Assembly (NCBI GenBank): GCA_016699575.1
Contig: CP064979.1
Coordinates: 2,914,001-2,978,000 of the forward strand
Direction of reading: 5' to 3'
Source: Flavobacteriales bacterium
GTDB taxonomy: Bacteria > Bacteroidota > Bacteroidia > Flavobacteriales_F > PHOS-HE28
DNA: 64,000 bases
In this document: piece by piece, positions 41,913 to 49,109 of the stretch
Layout: every line of letters starts with the position of its first letter
Position numbering within the stretch: position 1 is the first letter of the stretch
Program-made: the position numbers and the translations under genes
Notes under the pieces: generated by a model
Seen by the model: only the letters and a program-made list of their open reading frames with translations
The model's database searches: none
Told to the model about the DNA's origin: nothing

Positions 41913-42482
41913 CTATCCCGGCAGCAACACCTTATCGATCACATGGACGATACCATTGCTGGCCGGCACGCTGGCCACGATGTTGGCACCGTTGATGGTG
42001 ATCTTACCGTCAACAATGGATACTTGCGTCTTGCCTCCATCCACCATGTCGATCTTCTGGCCATCGCGCAATTGTTCGGGTTTGAGCACACCCACGAAAA
42101 CATGATACTGGAGCACGGTCTGGAGGTCGGCCTTCTTCTCCGGCTTCAACAGCCCATCCACCGTACCCGCAGGCAATGCATCGAATGCCGCATTGGTCGG
42201 TGCGAAGACGGTGAACGGGCCCGCGTTGCTCAGTGCGTCCACGAGTTCCGCCGCTTTTACGGCGGCCACGAGCGTGGTATGGTCCGGCGAGCCGACCGCG
42301 ATTCCTACGACGTTTTTCTGGGACTGGTCATCAACTACGGTGGATTGGCCACCCTCCGCCGGTGTTGCTGTGGTGTTGGTCGCACTGGTCTGTCCGGGAT
42401 GATCGGTCCCTCCTCCACAGGCGATCAGGAGCGAGGTGCAGAGGACGGTCAACGACCATTGTATGGTGGGTGTGGTGAGCAT
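41913..42482 (-). CDS. Fasciclin (FAS1) domain lipoprotein
   Basis: This 189-residue protein has a lipobox SLLIAC (Cys22). After a linker it has one FAS1 domain with DHTTLVAAVKAAELVDALSNAGPFTVFAPTNAAFDALPAG, LQYHVFVGVL and a terminal VHVIDKVLLPG. FAS1 proteins act in adhesion or as exported accessory proteins. It is just downstream of nosY but has its own promoter, with a palindrome GGACAATATTGTCC that resembles an element before the nos operon. ATG 42482 is chosen from the lipobox position. Confidence 0.88.
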   Translation of the reverse strand: MLTTPTIQWSLTVLCTSLLIACGGGTDHPGQTSATNTTATPAEGGQSTVVDDQSQKNVVGIAVGSPDHTTLVAAVKAAELVDALSNAGPFTVFAPTNAAFDALPAGTVDGLLKPEKKADLQTVLQYHVFVGVLKPEQLRDGQKIDMVDGGKTQVSIVDGKITINGANIVASVPASNGIVHVIDKVLLPG

Positions 42483-42498
42483 GGTGGTTCTTTTATCA

Positions 42499-42512
42499 GG
42501 ACAATATTGTCC
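42499..42512. promoter_or_regulatory. Palindrome GGACAATATTGTCC before the fasciclin gene
   Basis: A perfect 14-bp palindrome, 17 bases before the start codon. A related sequence (GGACAATTCTATCC on the minus strand) lies in the nos promoter. It may be the target of the nearby Rrf2 regulator or another repressor. Confidence 0.5.
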
Positions 42513-42545
42513 GGTATTGACGGTGCCGAGGCTGATCGTCATCAT
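42502..42545 (-). promoter_or_regulatory. Possible weak CRP/FNR-type promoter of the fasciclin gene
   Basis: ATGA-TGACGA-TCAG (minus strand, 42532-42545) is centred 36.5 bp from the G of CAATATTG, a -7 box with one mismatch. Confidence 0.4.
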
Positions 42546-42590
42546 TTGTCGTGCTGTTTTCGATCAGTGCTTTTGATGGCGGTCTCCGGT

Positions 42591-43358
42591 TCACAGATCC
42601 TTGCGTGCGAAAACGCGCACCGCGGCCCAACAGGGAAGCAAGGCCCACAGCAGCAGGATGCTCAACGAAGCGAGCATGCCGCCCATGCTGCCGAAGAACT
42701 TCTCGTACACGGCGCCGGTATAGCCCAGCAATGCGGCGAGGTCGATCTTCAACATGATGAGCATGCGGGAGAGGTCGATCGGGTTCAGCGCGGCGAGCGG
42801 CACGATGAGCGGTTCGATGGGGCGGTCACTGAAGCTGAACATGATCCACAACAGCAGCGAATCCCACACGATCGCCATGAGCACCCAGGCTACAAGACCT
42901 ATTCCCACGGCCTTCGCGCGGTCACGCTGTTCCACCGCGATCCAGAGGCCCAACGCGCAGCAGACGAAGGTGAGCAGGCCGCCGGTGAGCAGAAGCGTCC
43001 AGCCTACCGGCCCTGGTGCCCAAGCCGCAATGGGGAGGCCGACGCCGAGGATGTACGATGCGGACAAGGCCGTGCTCACCGCGAGGTACTGCGCCCGGGT
43101 GATCGTGTGCCGGTGGAGCGGCTGCACGGCTAGGAGCACTGTGAACTCGTACTGGTTGTAGAACCAGATGATGGTGAAGACCAGGGAGAGGAGCGGCGTA
43201 AGGGCCAGCACCACCTGCGAAAGCGTGATGAGCGCTTTGGTGTTGTCCGGCTCCAACATGAAGAGTGCGGTGGAGATCGCCAGGAGCAACATCGCGTAGC
43301 CGATCGCGAAACGGTTGCGTGCCAGGTCGAGCAGTGTGTATTTGAAGACCTTCCACAT
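42591..43358 (-). CDS. nosY: NosY, permease of the nitrous oxide reductase maturation ABC transporter
   Basis: This 255-residue membrane protein has six helices and begins MWKVFKYTLLDLARNRFAIGYAMLL, the typical NosY start, with TIIWFYNQYEFTVLLAVQPL and ALNPIDLSRMLIML. It pairs with NosF, two bases upstream, and NosD to supply sulfur or copper-sulfide for the CuZ centre of NosZ. It is the last gene of the nos operon. Confidence 0.93.
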   Translation of the reverse strand: MWKVFKYTLLDLARNRFAIGYAMLLLAISTALFMLEPDNTKALITLSQVVLALTPLLSLVFTIIWFYNQYEFTVLLAVQPLHRHTITRAQYLAVSTALSASYILGVGLPIAAWAPGPVGWTLLLTGGLLTFVCCALGLWIAVEQRDRAKAVGIGLVAWVLMAIVWDSLLLWIMFSFSDRPIEPLIVPLAALNPIDLSRMLIMLKIDLAALLGYTGAVYEKFFGSMGGMLASLSILLLWALLPCWAAVRVFARKDL

Positions 43359-43360
43359 TG

Positions 43361-44077
43361 CTACGGCTGTTGTGCGAGGAATTTGGGCAAGGCCACCGCG
43401 AGGGACGTTTCGCCGGTGGCTTCCGTGATCAGTTCAGGCGGCAATGCGAAGCGCAGGCGCCCGTCCTCCAGATAGGCCACACGATCACCTAGGCGTTGCA
43501 CCTCTTCCATGATGTGCGAGGTGATGAGCACCGTGGCTCCTTCACGCTTGGCAAGGATCGCGGTGTCCAGGAGTTTCCCGGCGCTCACCGGATCGAGGCC
43601 GGCAGTGGGTTCATCGAGCACCAGGATGTTGGGCCGGTAGCGGAAGGCGAGCACGGCGCTCACCTTCTGCCGCATGCCCCCGCTCAACTGGCTGATGCGT
43701 TTGTCGAGCAGTGCGTCCACGCCGAGCTGGTGGATGAGCAGGTCGTCGGTGGAGCCTGATCGGGCATCGCGGATGTCGTTCATCATGCGCAGCAACTGCT
43801 CCACGGTGAGCTCACGTGGGAACTCCGCGTACTGCGGCATGTACCCGATGGCTGCGCGGTAGGAAGGGTCGGTGCCCACCACGGTGCCGTTGATCGTTAG
43901 CGCGCCTTCGGTGGCATGCACCAGCCCGAGCAGGCACTTGATCAAGGTCGTCTTGCCGGAGCCGTTCGGACCGATCACCATCACGATCTCGCCTTCAGCG
44001 AATCGCGCGTTCACCCCGCGCAGCGCCCATTGTTTGCCGTAGCGTTTGCCCAGACCTTCGATGATGATCCTATCCAT
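43361..44077 (-). CDS. nosF: NosF, ATPase of the nos ABC transporter
   Basis: This 238-residue ABC ATPase has Walker A GPNGSGKTT, Q-loop GYMPQYAEFP, signature LSGGMRQKV, Walker B ILVLDEPTAGLDP and switch TSHIMEEV. It powers NosY/NosD in CuZ assembly. It lies 11 bases downstream of nosD in the nos operon. Confidence 0.94.
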   Translation of the reverse strand: MDRIIIEGLGKRYGKQWALRGVNARFAEGEIVMVIGPNGSGKTTLIKCLLGLVHATEGALTINGTVVGTDPSYRAAIGYMPQYAEFPRELTVEQLLRMMNDIRDARSGSTDDLLIHQLGVDALLDKRISQLSGGMRQKVSAVLAFRYRPNILVLDEPTAGLDPVSAGKLLDTAILAKREGATVLITSHIMEEVQRLGDRVAYLEDGRLRFALPPELITEATGETSLAVALPKFLAQQP

Positions 44078-44088
44078 CTGTAGCCGCT

Positions 44089-45357
44089 TCAGCGTGTGAA
44101 CAGAGAGAGTCGAGGGCGCGTCGACGCGGTGGCGGTGGGCGGTCTCATCAATGGTGACTTGTCCTCAAGGGCCGCCGGCGTGAGCGTGGGCACGATCCGT
44201 TCGCTCTGGTCCAACAGGTTCACCATCAGGCTGCGCGAGAGTACCATGGCGTAGGGCATCCGGTCGGTCACGAGCGCGAAGAAGCTCAACGGATGGTGGG
44301 GCACATCACCGCGCCCATCACGGTCCAGATCGTAGCCTTGGTAGCGGTCCCAGTAGTTGCCGCGCAGTTCGCTCAGCACCAGGTCGCCATTCGTCGTCAT
44401 GTCGAAGGTGTTCCCGCTGAAGCTGTTGCTTTCGAACACGGTGGATGTGCTGTTCGCGAAGAGCTTCACCGCCCAGCCGTTCGCACTGAAGGTGTTGCCC
44501 TTCACCTGTGCACGATTGCACCCGTCCACGAACATGCCCACGGTGTTATCGGAGAAGTGGTTCCGCTCGATGTGCGCGTCGTTGATCTCCTTCAGGAGCA
44601 AGCCGTAGGCACTTCCGCCCCGGTTGTGCTCGAAGCGGTTGTCGGTCATGGTCACTTCGCGGGTGAACATCACGGCCACGCCCGCGCCGTTGTCGTGGAA
44701 GAAGTTGTTGGTGTAGCTGTCCCGGTGGCTGAACATGAAGTGCAGGCCGTAGCGCGTATTGTATGCGGTGGTGTCGTGATCGATGCGCGAGTCCGTCACG
44801 AATTCCAGGTAGATGCCATCGCGGTGGTGCGATACGCGGTTGCGCAGGATCTCCACATGCTGGCACTTCCAGAGATGTACACCGTTCGCCCGCCTGTTCT
44901 CCGGTGTGGAGTGATCGCCGATCACCGTATTGTCGGCGATCATGGCGCGGGCCACACTGCTCAGGTAGATGCCGAAGAAGCAGCCTTCCACCTTGTTCCG
45001 GGTGATGCGGATATCCGTGGCGCTGATGCACTTGATGCCCGCGTTGTCATTCATGTCGCTGATGGCCGTTCCACGCACGACCAGTCCGGAGATATGCACA
45101 TCACCGGACTTGACGACGATGACCTCTCCGCTGCCTTTGCCATCCACCACGGGCCAACCCTCGCCCAGCAGCGTTACCGGTTGCGTGATCGTGATGGTAC
45201 CTTCGGTGTAGGATCCGGCTTTCAGCAGCACCGTGTCATGCGGGGCTGCGGCGTTCAGGCTCTTTTGCAAGCTCATGCCGGCCGTAACCGTGCGCGTACG
45301 TGCCGCCACATGGCAAGCGCAGAACAGGAGAGCACATGTGGTGAACAGGATGCGCAT
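44089..45357 (-). CDS. nosD: NosD, periplasmic copper-sulfur maturation protein
   Basis: This 422-residue protein has a signal peptide (MRILFTTCALLFCACHVAA) and a right-handed parallel beta-helix of the CASH type, seen as repeating asparagine ladders (RITRNKVEG, VEILRNRVSH, VTMTDNRFEHN, AHIERNHFSDN). The conserved NosD tail WDRYQGYDLDRDGRGDVPH is present. It acts in periplasmic delivery to the CuZ site of NosZ. Confidence 0.94.
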   Translation of the reverse strand: MRILFTTCALLFCACHVAARTRTVTAGMSLQKSLNAAAPHDTVLLKAGSYTEGTITITQPVTLLGEGWPVVDGKGSGEVIVVKSGDVHISGLVVRGTAISDMNDNAGIKCISATDIRITRNKVEGCFFGIYLSSVARAMIADNTVIGDHSTPENRRANGVHLWKCQHVEILRNRVSHHRDGIYLEFVTDSRIDHDTTAYNTRYGLHFMFSHRDSYTNNFFHDNGAGVAVMFTREVTMTDNRFEHNRGGSAYGLLLKEINDAHIERNHFSDNTVGMFVDGCNRAQVKGNTFSANGWAVKLFANSTSTVFESNSFSGNTFDMTTNGDLVLSELRGNYWDRYQGYDLDRDGRGDVPHHPLSFFALVTDRMPYAMVLSRSLMVNLLDQSERIVPTLTPAALEDKSPLMRPPTATASTRPRLSLFTR

Positions 45358-45360
45358 GGT

Positions 45361-46428
45361 TCAATGCGTCGACAGCAGTTTCCGTGTCGCGGCCCAATCG
45401 AGCGATCCTCCTGGATGCGTTACGATAGCGACCGCGCGCGTTTCCGCATCGCTGAACGCCGCAACGTTCCCGTTCATGGGACTGCGCAGGGTTGTTGCGT
45501 GCAGGTAGTACGCCGTGGTCGCATCGATCACTTCGCCGGGGCGCGCGTGATCACAAACCCACCAGCCTTGCACCTGATCTTCGGCGATGCGACCCTCGGC
45601 CACATGCTGCACCATGCACTCCGGTGAGTCGAAGGCATAGGTGCGTCCGGCTTTCGTGACGATGGCCGAGGCGAACTGCCGGTCCATCACGTTCATGCGG
45701 CAATAGGCGCATTCAACCTGGCCGAAGTCGATCACCGGCGGGCCGTCCGACGCGCAAGAAGTGAGGGACAGCATGCCGATCAGGGCGAGCACATGGGCTT
45801 GCGGGGGGACCTGTTGTCCCGCCTCGCGCGGTGCGGTCGCCGCGGTCCGGCGCGGCCAACGCCACTCTGCCAGCCAGATGAGCACCGCGATGGTGATCGC
45901 GGCGAAGAGGATCCACCCACCCGTGTCAGGCAGCGACCAGGCATCGAAGTTCAGCAACTGCTTGTGCCCGAAAAGGGGTGGTTGGTAGGCCATGCCTTCC
46001 ACTTTGATCGCCGCGTGCGGGTCCAGGTCGTGCCCGTATTTGTACCCCCACGAATACATGTCCCACATGGCCCACAGTACAAAGGCCCCGAGCACCAGAA
46101 GCCAGGTGAAGAGCGCACCACGCCGACCGATCAGCGCCGAGATGACCCCCCACCCGACGAGCAGGCCGATCGCGTAGCGCATGATGGCGAATTCCGGGAA
46201 CATGTCATTCTCGATGGTGGCCATGCCGATGTAGTGGTTCAGCCCGTTGATGTTGCGCACGTCCCCGGAGAAGCGATCATGGAAGATCTGCAGGTAGAGT
46301 CCCTCCGGGTATTGTGGCGCAATCAGGTCGATGCGCCAGATGGGGACCACCAGCAGCGCACCGATGGACAGTGCCGCGAGTGCGATGGCGATGCGCGAGA
46401 TCGGTCGAAGTCTGGGAACTGTGGTCAT
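45361..46428 (-). CDS. nosL: Fusion of a four-helix membrane protein with NosL copper chaperone
   Basis: This 355-residue protein has two parts. Residues 1-205 hold about four transmembrane helices (IAIALAALSIGALLVVPIW, YAIGLLVGWGVISALIG, LFTWLLVLGAFVLWAMW, ILFAAITIAVLIWLAEW). They match the separate small membrane protein found in Bacteroidota nos clusters by position only. Residues 215-355 form NosL, with the copper motif VECAYCRMNVMDRQFA. Just before it, LALIGMLSLTSCASDG looks like a former lipoprotein signal, so the two genes appear fused. NosL is a periplasmic Cu(I) carrier for NosZ. Confidence 0.88.
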   Translation of the reverse strand: MTTVPRLRPISRIAIALAALSIGALLVVPIWRIDLIAPQYPEGLYLQIFHDRFSGDVRNINGLNHYIGMATIENDMFPEFAIMRYAIGLLVGWGVISALIGRRGALFTWLLVLGAFVLWAMWDMYSWGYKYGHDLDPHAAIKVEGMAYQPPLFGHKQLLNFDAWSLPDTGGWILFAAITIAVLIWLAEWRWPRRTAATAPREAGQQVPPQAHVLALIGMLSLTSCASDGPPVIDFGQVECAYCRMNVMDRQFASAIVTKAGRTYAFDSPECMVQHVAEGRIAEDQVQGWWVCDHARPGEVIDATTAYYLHATTLRSPMNGNVAAFSDAETRAVAIVTHPGGSLDWAATRKLLSTH

Positions 46429-46440
46429 GATCAGGGTTTT

Positions 46441-46474
46441 GTGGCAACGGCGGGTTGTCTCCCGCCGTTGCCAC
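46441..46474 (-). other. Strong intra-operon hairpin between nosZ and nosL
   Basis: A perfect 14-bp stem GTGGCAACGGCGGG/CCCGCCGTTGCCAC with a six-base loop. No U-tract follows on the coding (minus) strand, so it is more likely an mRNA stabiliser or partial terminator. Confidence 0.7.
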
Positions 46475-46500
46475 GTTTCATCCTACGAGGGCGGGCAGGA

Positions 46501-48495
46501 CTAGGATCCCGCATCCACCGAACGGGTCTCGGCCTTCAGTTCCACCTTGCTGCCGGCTGGTGAAACCCGCACATAGCCTTGCATCTCCTGGTGCAGTGCG
46601 CTGCAGAAGTCGGTACAGTACATGGGCACCACGCCGACCTGGTCCGGCACCCACTTCAGTGTTTGCGTTTCACCCGGCATGATCAAGAGTTCCGCGGTGG
46701 CCGCCCCTTTGATCGCGAAGCCGTGCGGTACATCCCAGTCCTGTTCCAGGTTGGTGATGTGGAAGTACACTTCATCTCCCACCTTCACCCCTTCGATGTT
46801 GTCCGGGGTGAAGTGTGAACGGATGGTGGTCATCCACACATGCACCTCGTTGCCCTTCCGTTCGATCCTGGTTTCGCTTTCGCCCTTGGCCAGGTAGGGG
46901 TGCTTGTTCTTGTTGATGTCGAAGAACTTCACCTCGCGTGGTTTGACGAGTTCGGCCGGCAATGCCTGTGCGTAGTGCGGTTCACCGATCGTGGGGAAGT
47001 CCAGCAAGAGCTCCATCTTGTCGCCTTCTATGCTGAAGAGCTGTGCGCTCTGGGCCAGTTCAGGACCAGTGGGCAGGAAGCGGTCCTTGGTGATCTTGTT
47101 GTACGCGATCACGTACTTGCCCCAGGGCTTCTTGCTGTCGCCGCCGGGCACGCACAGGTGGCCGATGCTGTAGTATGTGGGTACGCGGTCCAGCACCTCC
47201 AGGCTCTTCAGGCTCCACTTCACGATCTCGCTGCTCACGAACATGGAGGTGTAGGCGTTCCCGTTCGCGTCGAATTCGGTGTGCAGAGGCCCGAGGCCCG
47301 GCTTTTTCACCTCGCCATGCAGCACGCTCTCGTACTTCAGCACGGGGATGCCCATGAAATCGCCGTCGTGATCCTTGGCGGCTATCGCGGCTTGGATCTT
47401 CGTGAAGGAGAAAACGGGGATCAGTGCTGCCAACTTGCCGCTGCCTACGATGTACTCCCCGGTGGGATCCACATCGCAGCCGTGGGGTGATTTCGGGCAA
47501 GGCATGAAATAGACCAGGTCGGTAAGCTCGCGCGGGTCCAACTGGAGTACCTCTTTCATCACCGTGCTCTCGCCCGTGTGCGTCTCGTCGTTGTACCAGT
47601 TGCTGTAGTACTCCACAGGCACCTTGCGGCCTTTGCCCGCCTTCGCGTATTCCTCGGCCTTTTTCCAGTTCACGGCCATGATGAAGTCCTTGTCGCGTTG
47701 GCTGGCGTTCACTTCCAGCAGACTGTAGGCTTGTTCACTGTTGTAGCAGCTGAAGAAGAACCAGCCGTCGCTCGGGCCTTTACCGGTGTGGCTCAGGTCG
47801 AAGTTCATGCCCGGGGTGATGATCTGGAAGGCGATGGACATCTTGCCGCTCTCCGGCTCCGGGTGGATGAAGCTCACCGTGCCCTTGAAATTCTCCCGGT
47901 AGCTCTCGATCGGCACATCGCGTTCGGTATCGGTGCCCATGGGGATGGAGAAACGCGTGCCGCTGATCACGTACTCGCTGTTCGGCGTCGTGAACGGTGA
48001 ACTGTGGTTGCCCGCGCAGTTCGGGATCTCGATGATGCTCTTCGTGCGGAACGTGCCCAGGTCCACCAAGGCGATGCGCGGTGTGTTGTTGCCGTTGATG
48101 AAGCACCACTTGCCATCGGGCACCCCATCCGTCATGGACAGCTCCGGATGGTGCGAATCGTCCCAGGGAATGAAGCCATGCGTGGTCATCAGCATCGGTT
48201 TGGTCTCCTCGCTGTAACCCCAGCCGCTTTCGGGGTTCACGGAGAACACCGGGATGTTCCGGAGCATCCGGCCACTGGGAAGGCCGTAAACGCTCAGCTG
48301 CCCGCTGAACCCGCCGCTTACGAAATTGTAGAACTCATCATAGCTGCCCGGTTTCACGTAGGTCTTCGATCCGGCTTCGCCGGTAACCGCCGCTTGTGTG
48401 GTCTGTGGGCGACAGCCCTGCATGGTATTGAACAGGAGGAACAGTGCAGCACCGCTGCCGAGCAGCAGGGTGGTGGTCTTCAGGGAGCGTTTCAT
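46501..48495 (-). CDS. nosZ: Nitrous oxide reductase NosZ, Sec-dependent (clade II) type
   Basis: This 664-residue protein has a Sec/lipoprotein-type N terminus (LFNTMQGC, Cys28) and no twin-arginine motif, which marks clade II. The N-terminal seven-bladed propeller carries CuZ ligand regions (DDSHHPEL, AGNHSSPF, CPKSPHGCDVDPTG, LHTEFDANG, YSIGHLCVPGG, GEPHYAQ). The C-terminal cupredoxin domain has the CuA loop YCTDFCSALHQEMQGY near residues 625-640. It reduces N2O to N2. Start 48495 is chosen because the upstream extension lies in the cytochrome gene. A complete nosLDFY set follows. Confidence 0.97.
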   Translation of the reverse strand: MKRSLKTTTLLLGSGAALFLLFNTMQGCRPQTTQAAVTGEAGSKTYVKPGSYDEFYNFVSGGFSGQLSVYGLPSGRMLRNIPVFSVNPESGWGYSEETKPMLMTTHGFIPWDDSHHPELSMTDGVPDGKWCFINGNNTPRIALVDLGTFRTKSIIEIPNCAGNHSSPFTTPNSEYVISGTRFSIPMGTDTERDVPIESYRENFKGTVSFIHPEPESGKMSIAFQIITPGMNFDLSHTGKGPSDGWFFFSCYNSEQAYSLLEVNASQRDKDFIMAVNWKKAEEYAKAGKGRKVPVEYYSNWYNDETHTGESTVMKEVLQLDPRELTDLVYFMPCPKSPHGCDVDPTGEYIVGSGKLAALIPVFSFTKIQAAIAAKDHDGDFMGIPVLKYESVLHGEVKKPGLGPLHTEFDANGNAYTSMFVSSEIVKWSLKSLEVLDRVPTYYSIGHLCVPGGDSKKPWGKYVIAYNKITKDRFLPTGPELAQSAQLFSIEGDKMELLLDFPTIGEPHYAQALPAELVKPREVKFFDINKNKHPYLAKGESETRIERKGNEVHVWMTTIRSHFTPDNIEGVKVGDEVYFHITNLEQDWDVPHGFAIKGAATAELLIMPGETQTLKWVPDQVGVVPMYCTDFCSALHQEMQGYVRVSPAGSKVELKAETRSVDAGS

Positions 48496-48526
48496 CTTCG
48501 GTTCGGTAGTTCGTGGTGGTCTTGCA

Positions 48527-49000
48527 TCACAGGGTGCGCATGAATTCGAGCACTTCGCGCGCTTCATCCTTGCTCAGGTTCTGGTTGGGCATGCGCACGA
48601 GGCACTCCTCGAGGAGCTTCTGCGCTTCAGGATCCTTTTCGAGCATCACATCGATGTTCATGATCATGTTCATGATCCACGCGGGCTCACGCCTCGTAGT
48701 GACGCCTTTCCAACCGGGGCCTACAACGCGGTTCTCGCCCGTGCTGTGGCAGGCCTGGCACTTGACGTCATAGGTGGTCTTGCCCTTCTCAGCCATGGCC
48801 GGGTCGACCGCGCTGAGGTTCAGGTCCGCTGCGGTGATCAGCTCACCTGCTCCGCCCTTGTCGGCGGTGGCGCCTGATGCGCCGGGGGGACCCGAAGGTG
48901 CTCCCGGCGGGTCGGCCGGCGTGCTTCCGCCACCGCAGGCCTGTATCATCACCAGCGTGGTGAGCAGGACCGCTGTTCCAATTGATCTGAGGGGCTTCAT
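48527..49000 (-). CDS. Cytochrome c lipoprotein heading the nos operon
   Basis: This 157-residue protein has a lipobox MIQAC (Cys22), a Gly/Pro/Ala linker and one class-I cytochrome c domain with heme motif CQACH (residues 81-85), GPGWKGV and an axial Met in RMPNQNLS. It is probably the electron donor to NosZ, tethered in the periplasm. It ends 31 bases before nosZ. Its promoter carries the CRP/FNR-type dyad and a GGACAAT element. Confidence 0.93.
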   Translation of the reverse strand: MKPLRSIGTAVLLTTLVMIQACGGGSTPADPPGAPSGPPGASGATADKGGAGELITAADLNLSAVDPAMAEKGKTTYDVKCQACHSTGENRVVGPGWKGVTTRREPAWIMNMIMNIDVMLEKDPEAQKLLEECLVRMPNQNLSKDEAREVLEFMRTL

Positions 49001-49020
49001 GTTTGCTGTCGTTTATTGAC

Positions 49021-49064
49021 GTGACGAATATCAGCGGATAGAATTGTCCGATATATGACGTTTG
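49021..49064 (+). promoter_or_regulatory. Promoter of the heme-copper-like gene: CRP/FNR-type dyad plus -7 box (interlocked)
   Basis: The dyad GTGA-CGAATA-TCAG is at 49021-49034 and the box GACGTTTG at 49057-49064. Spacing is 36.5 bp. The box lies inside the dyad used by the opposite promoter. Confidence 0.62.
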
Positions 49065-49068
49065 TCAG
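49025..49068 (-). promoter_or_regulatory. nos operon promoter: CRP/FNR-type dyad plus -7 box (interlocked)
   Basis: The dyad CTGA-CAAACG-TCAT (minus strand, 49055-49068) is centred 36.5 bp from the last G of GATATTCG (49025-49032), which is itself inside the opposite promoter's dyad. Confidence 0.7.
49036..49049. promoter_or_regulatory. Imperfect palindrome related to GGACAATATTGTCC in the nos promoter
   Basis: GGACAATTCTATCC on the minus strand lies between the activator dyad and the -7 box, a position suited to repression. Confidence 0.45.
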
Positions 49069-49109
49069 CGGAGTACGCGAACCTCATCGGGTGCCCGGAA
49101 ACACACGCC

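Noticed and set aside
42532..42545. Fasciclin promoter as a full member of the regulon
   Set aside because: Spacing is correct, but the -7 box has a mismatch at a core T and the dyad is only TGA-N6-TCA. Listed as weak and not counted.
44293..45627. 444-residue plus-strand ORF opposite nosD
   Set aside because: Antisense shadow of the NosD beta-helix repeats.
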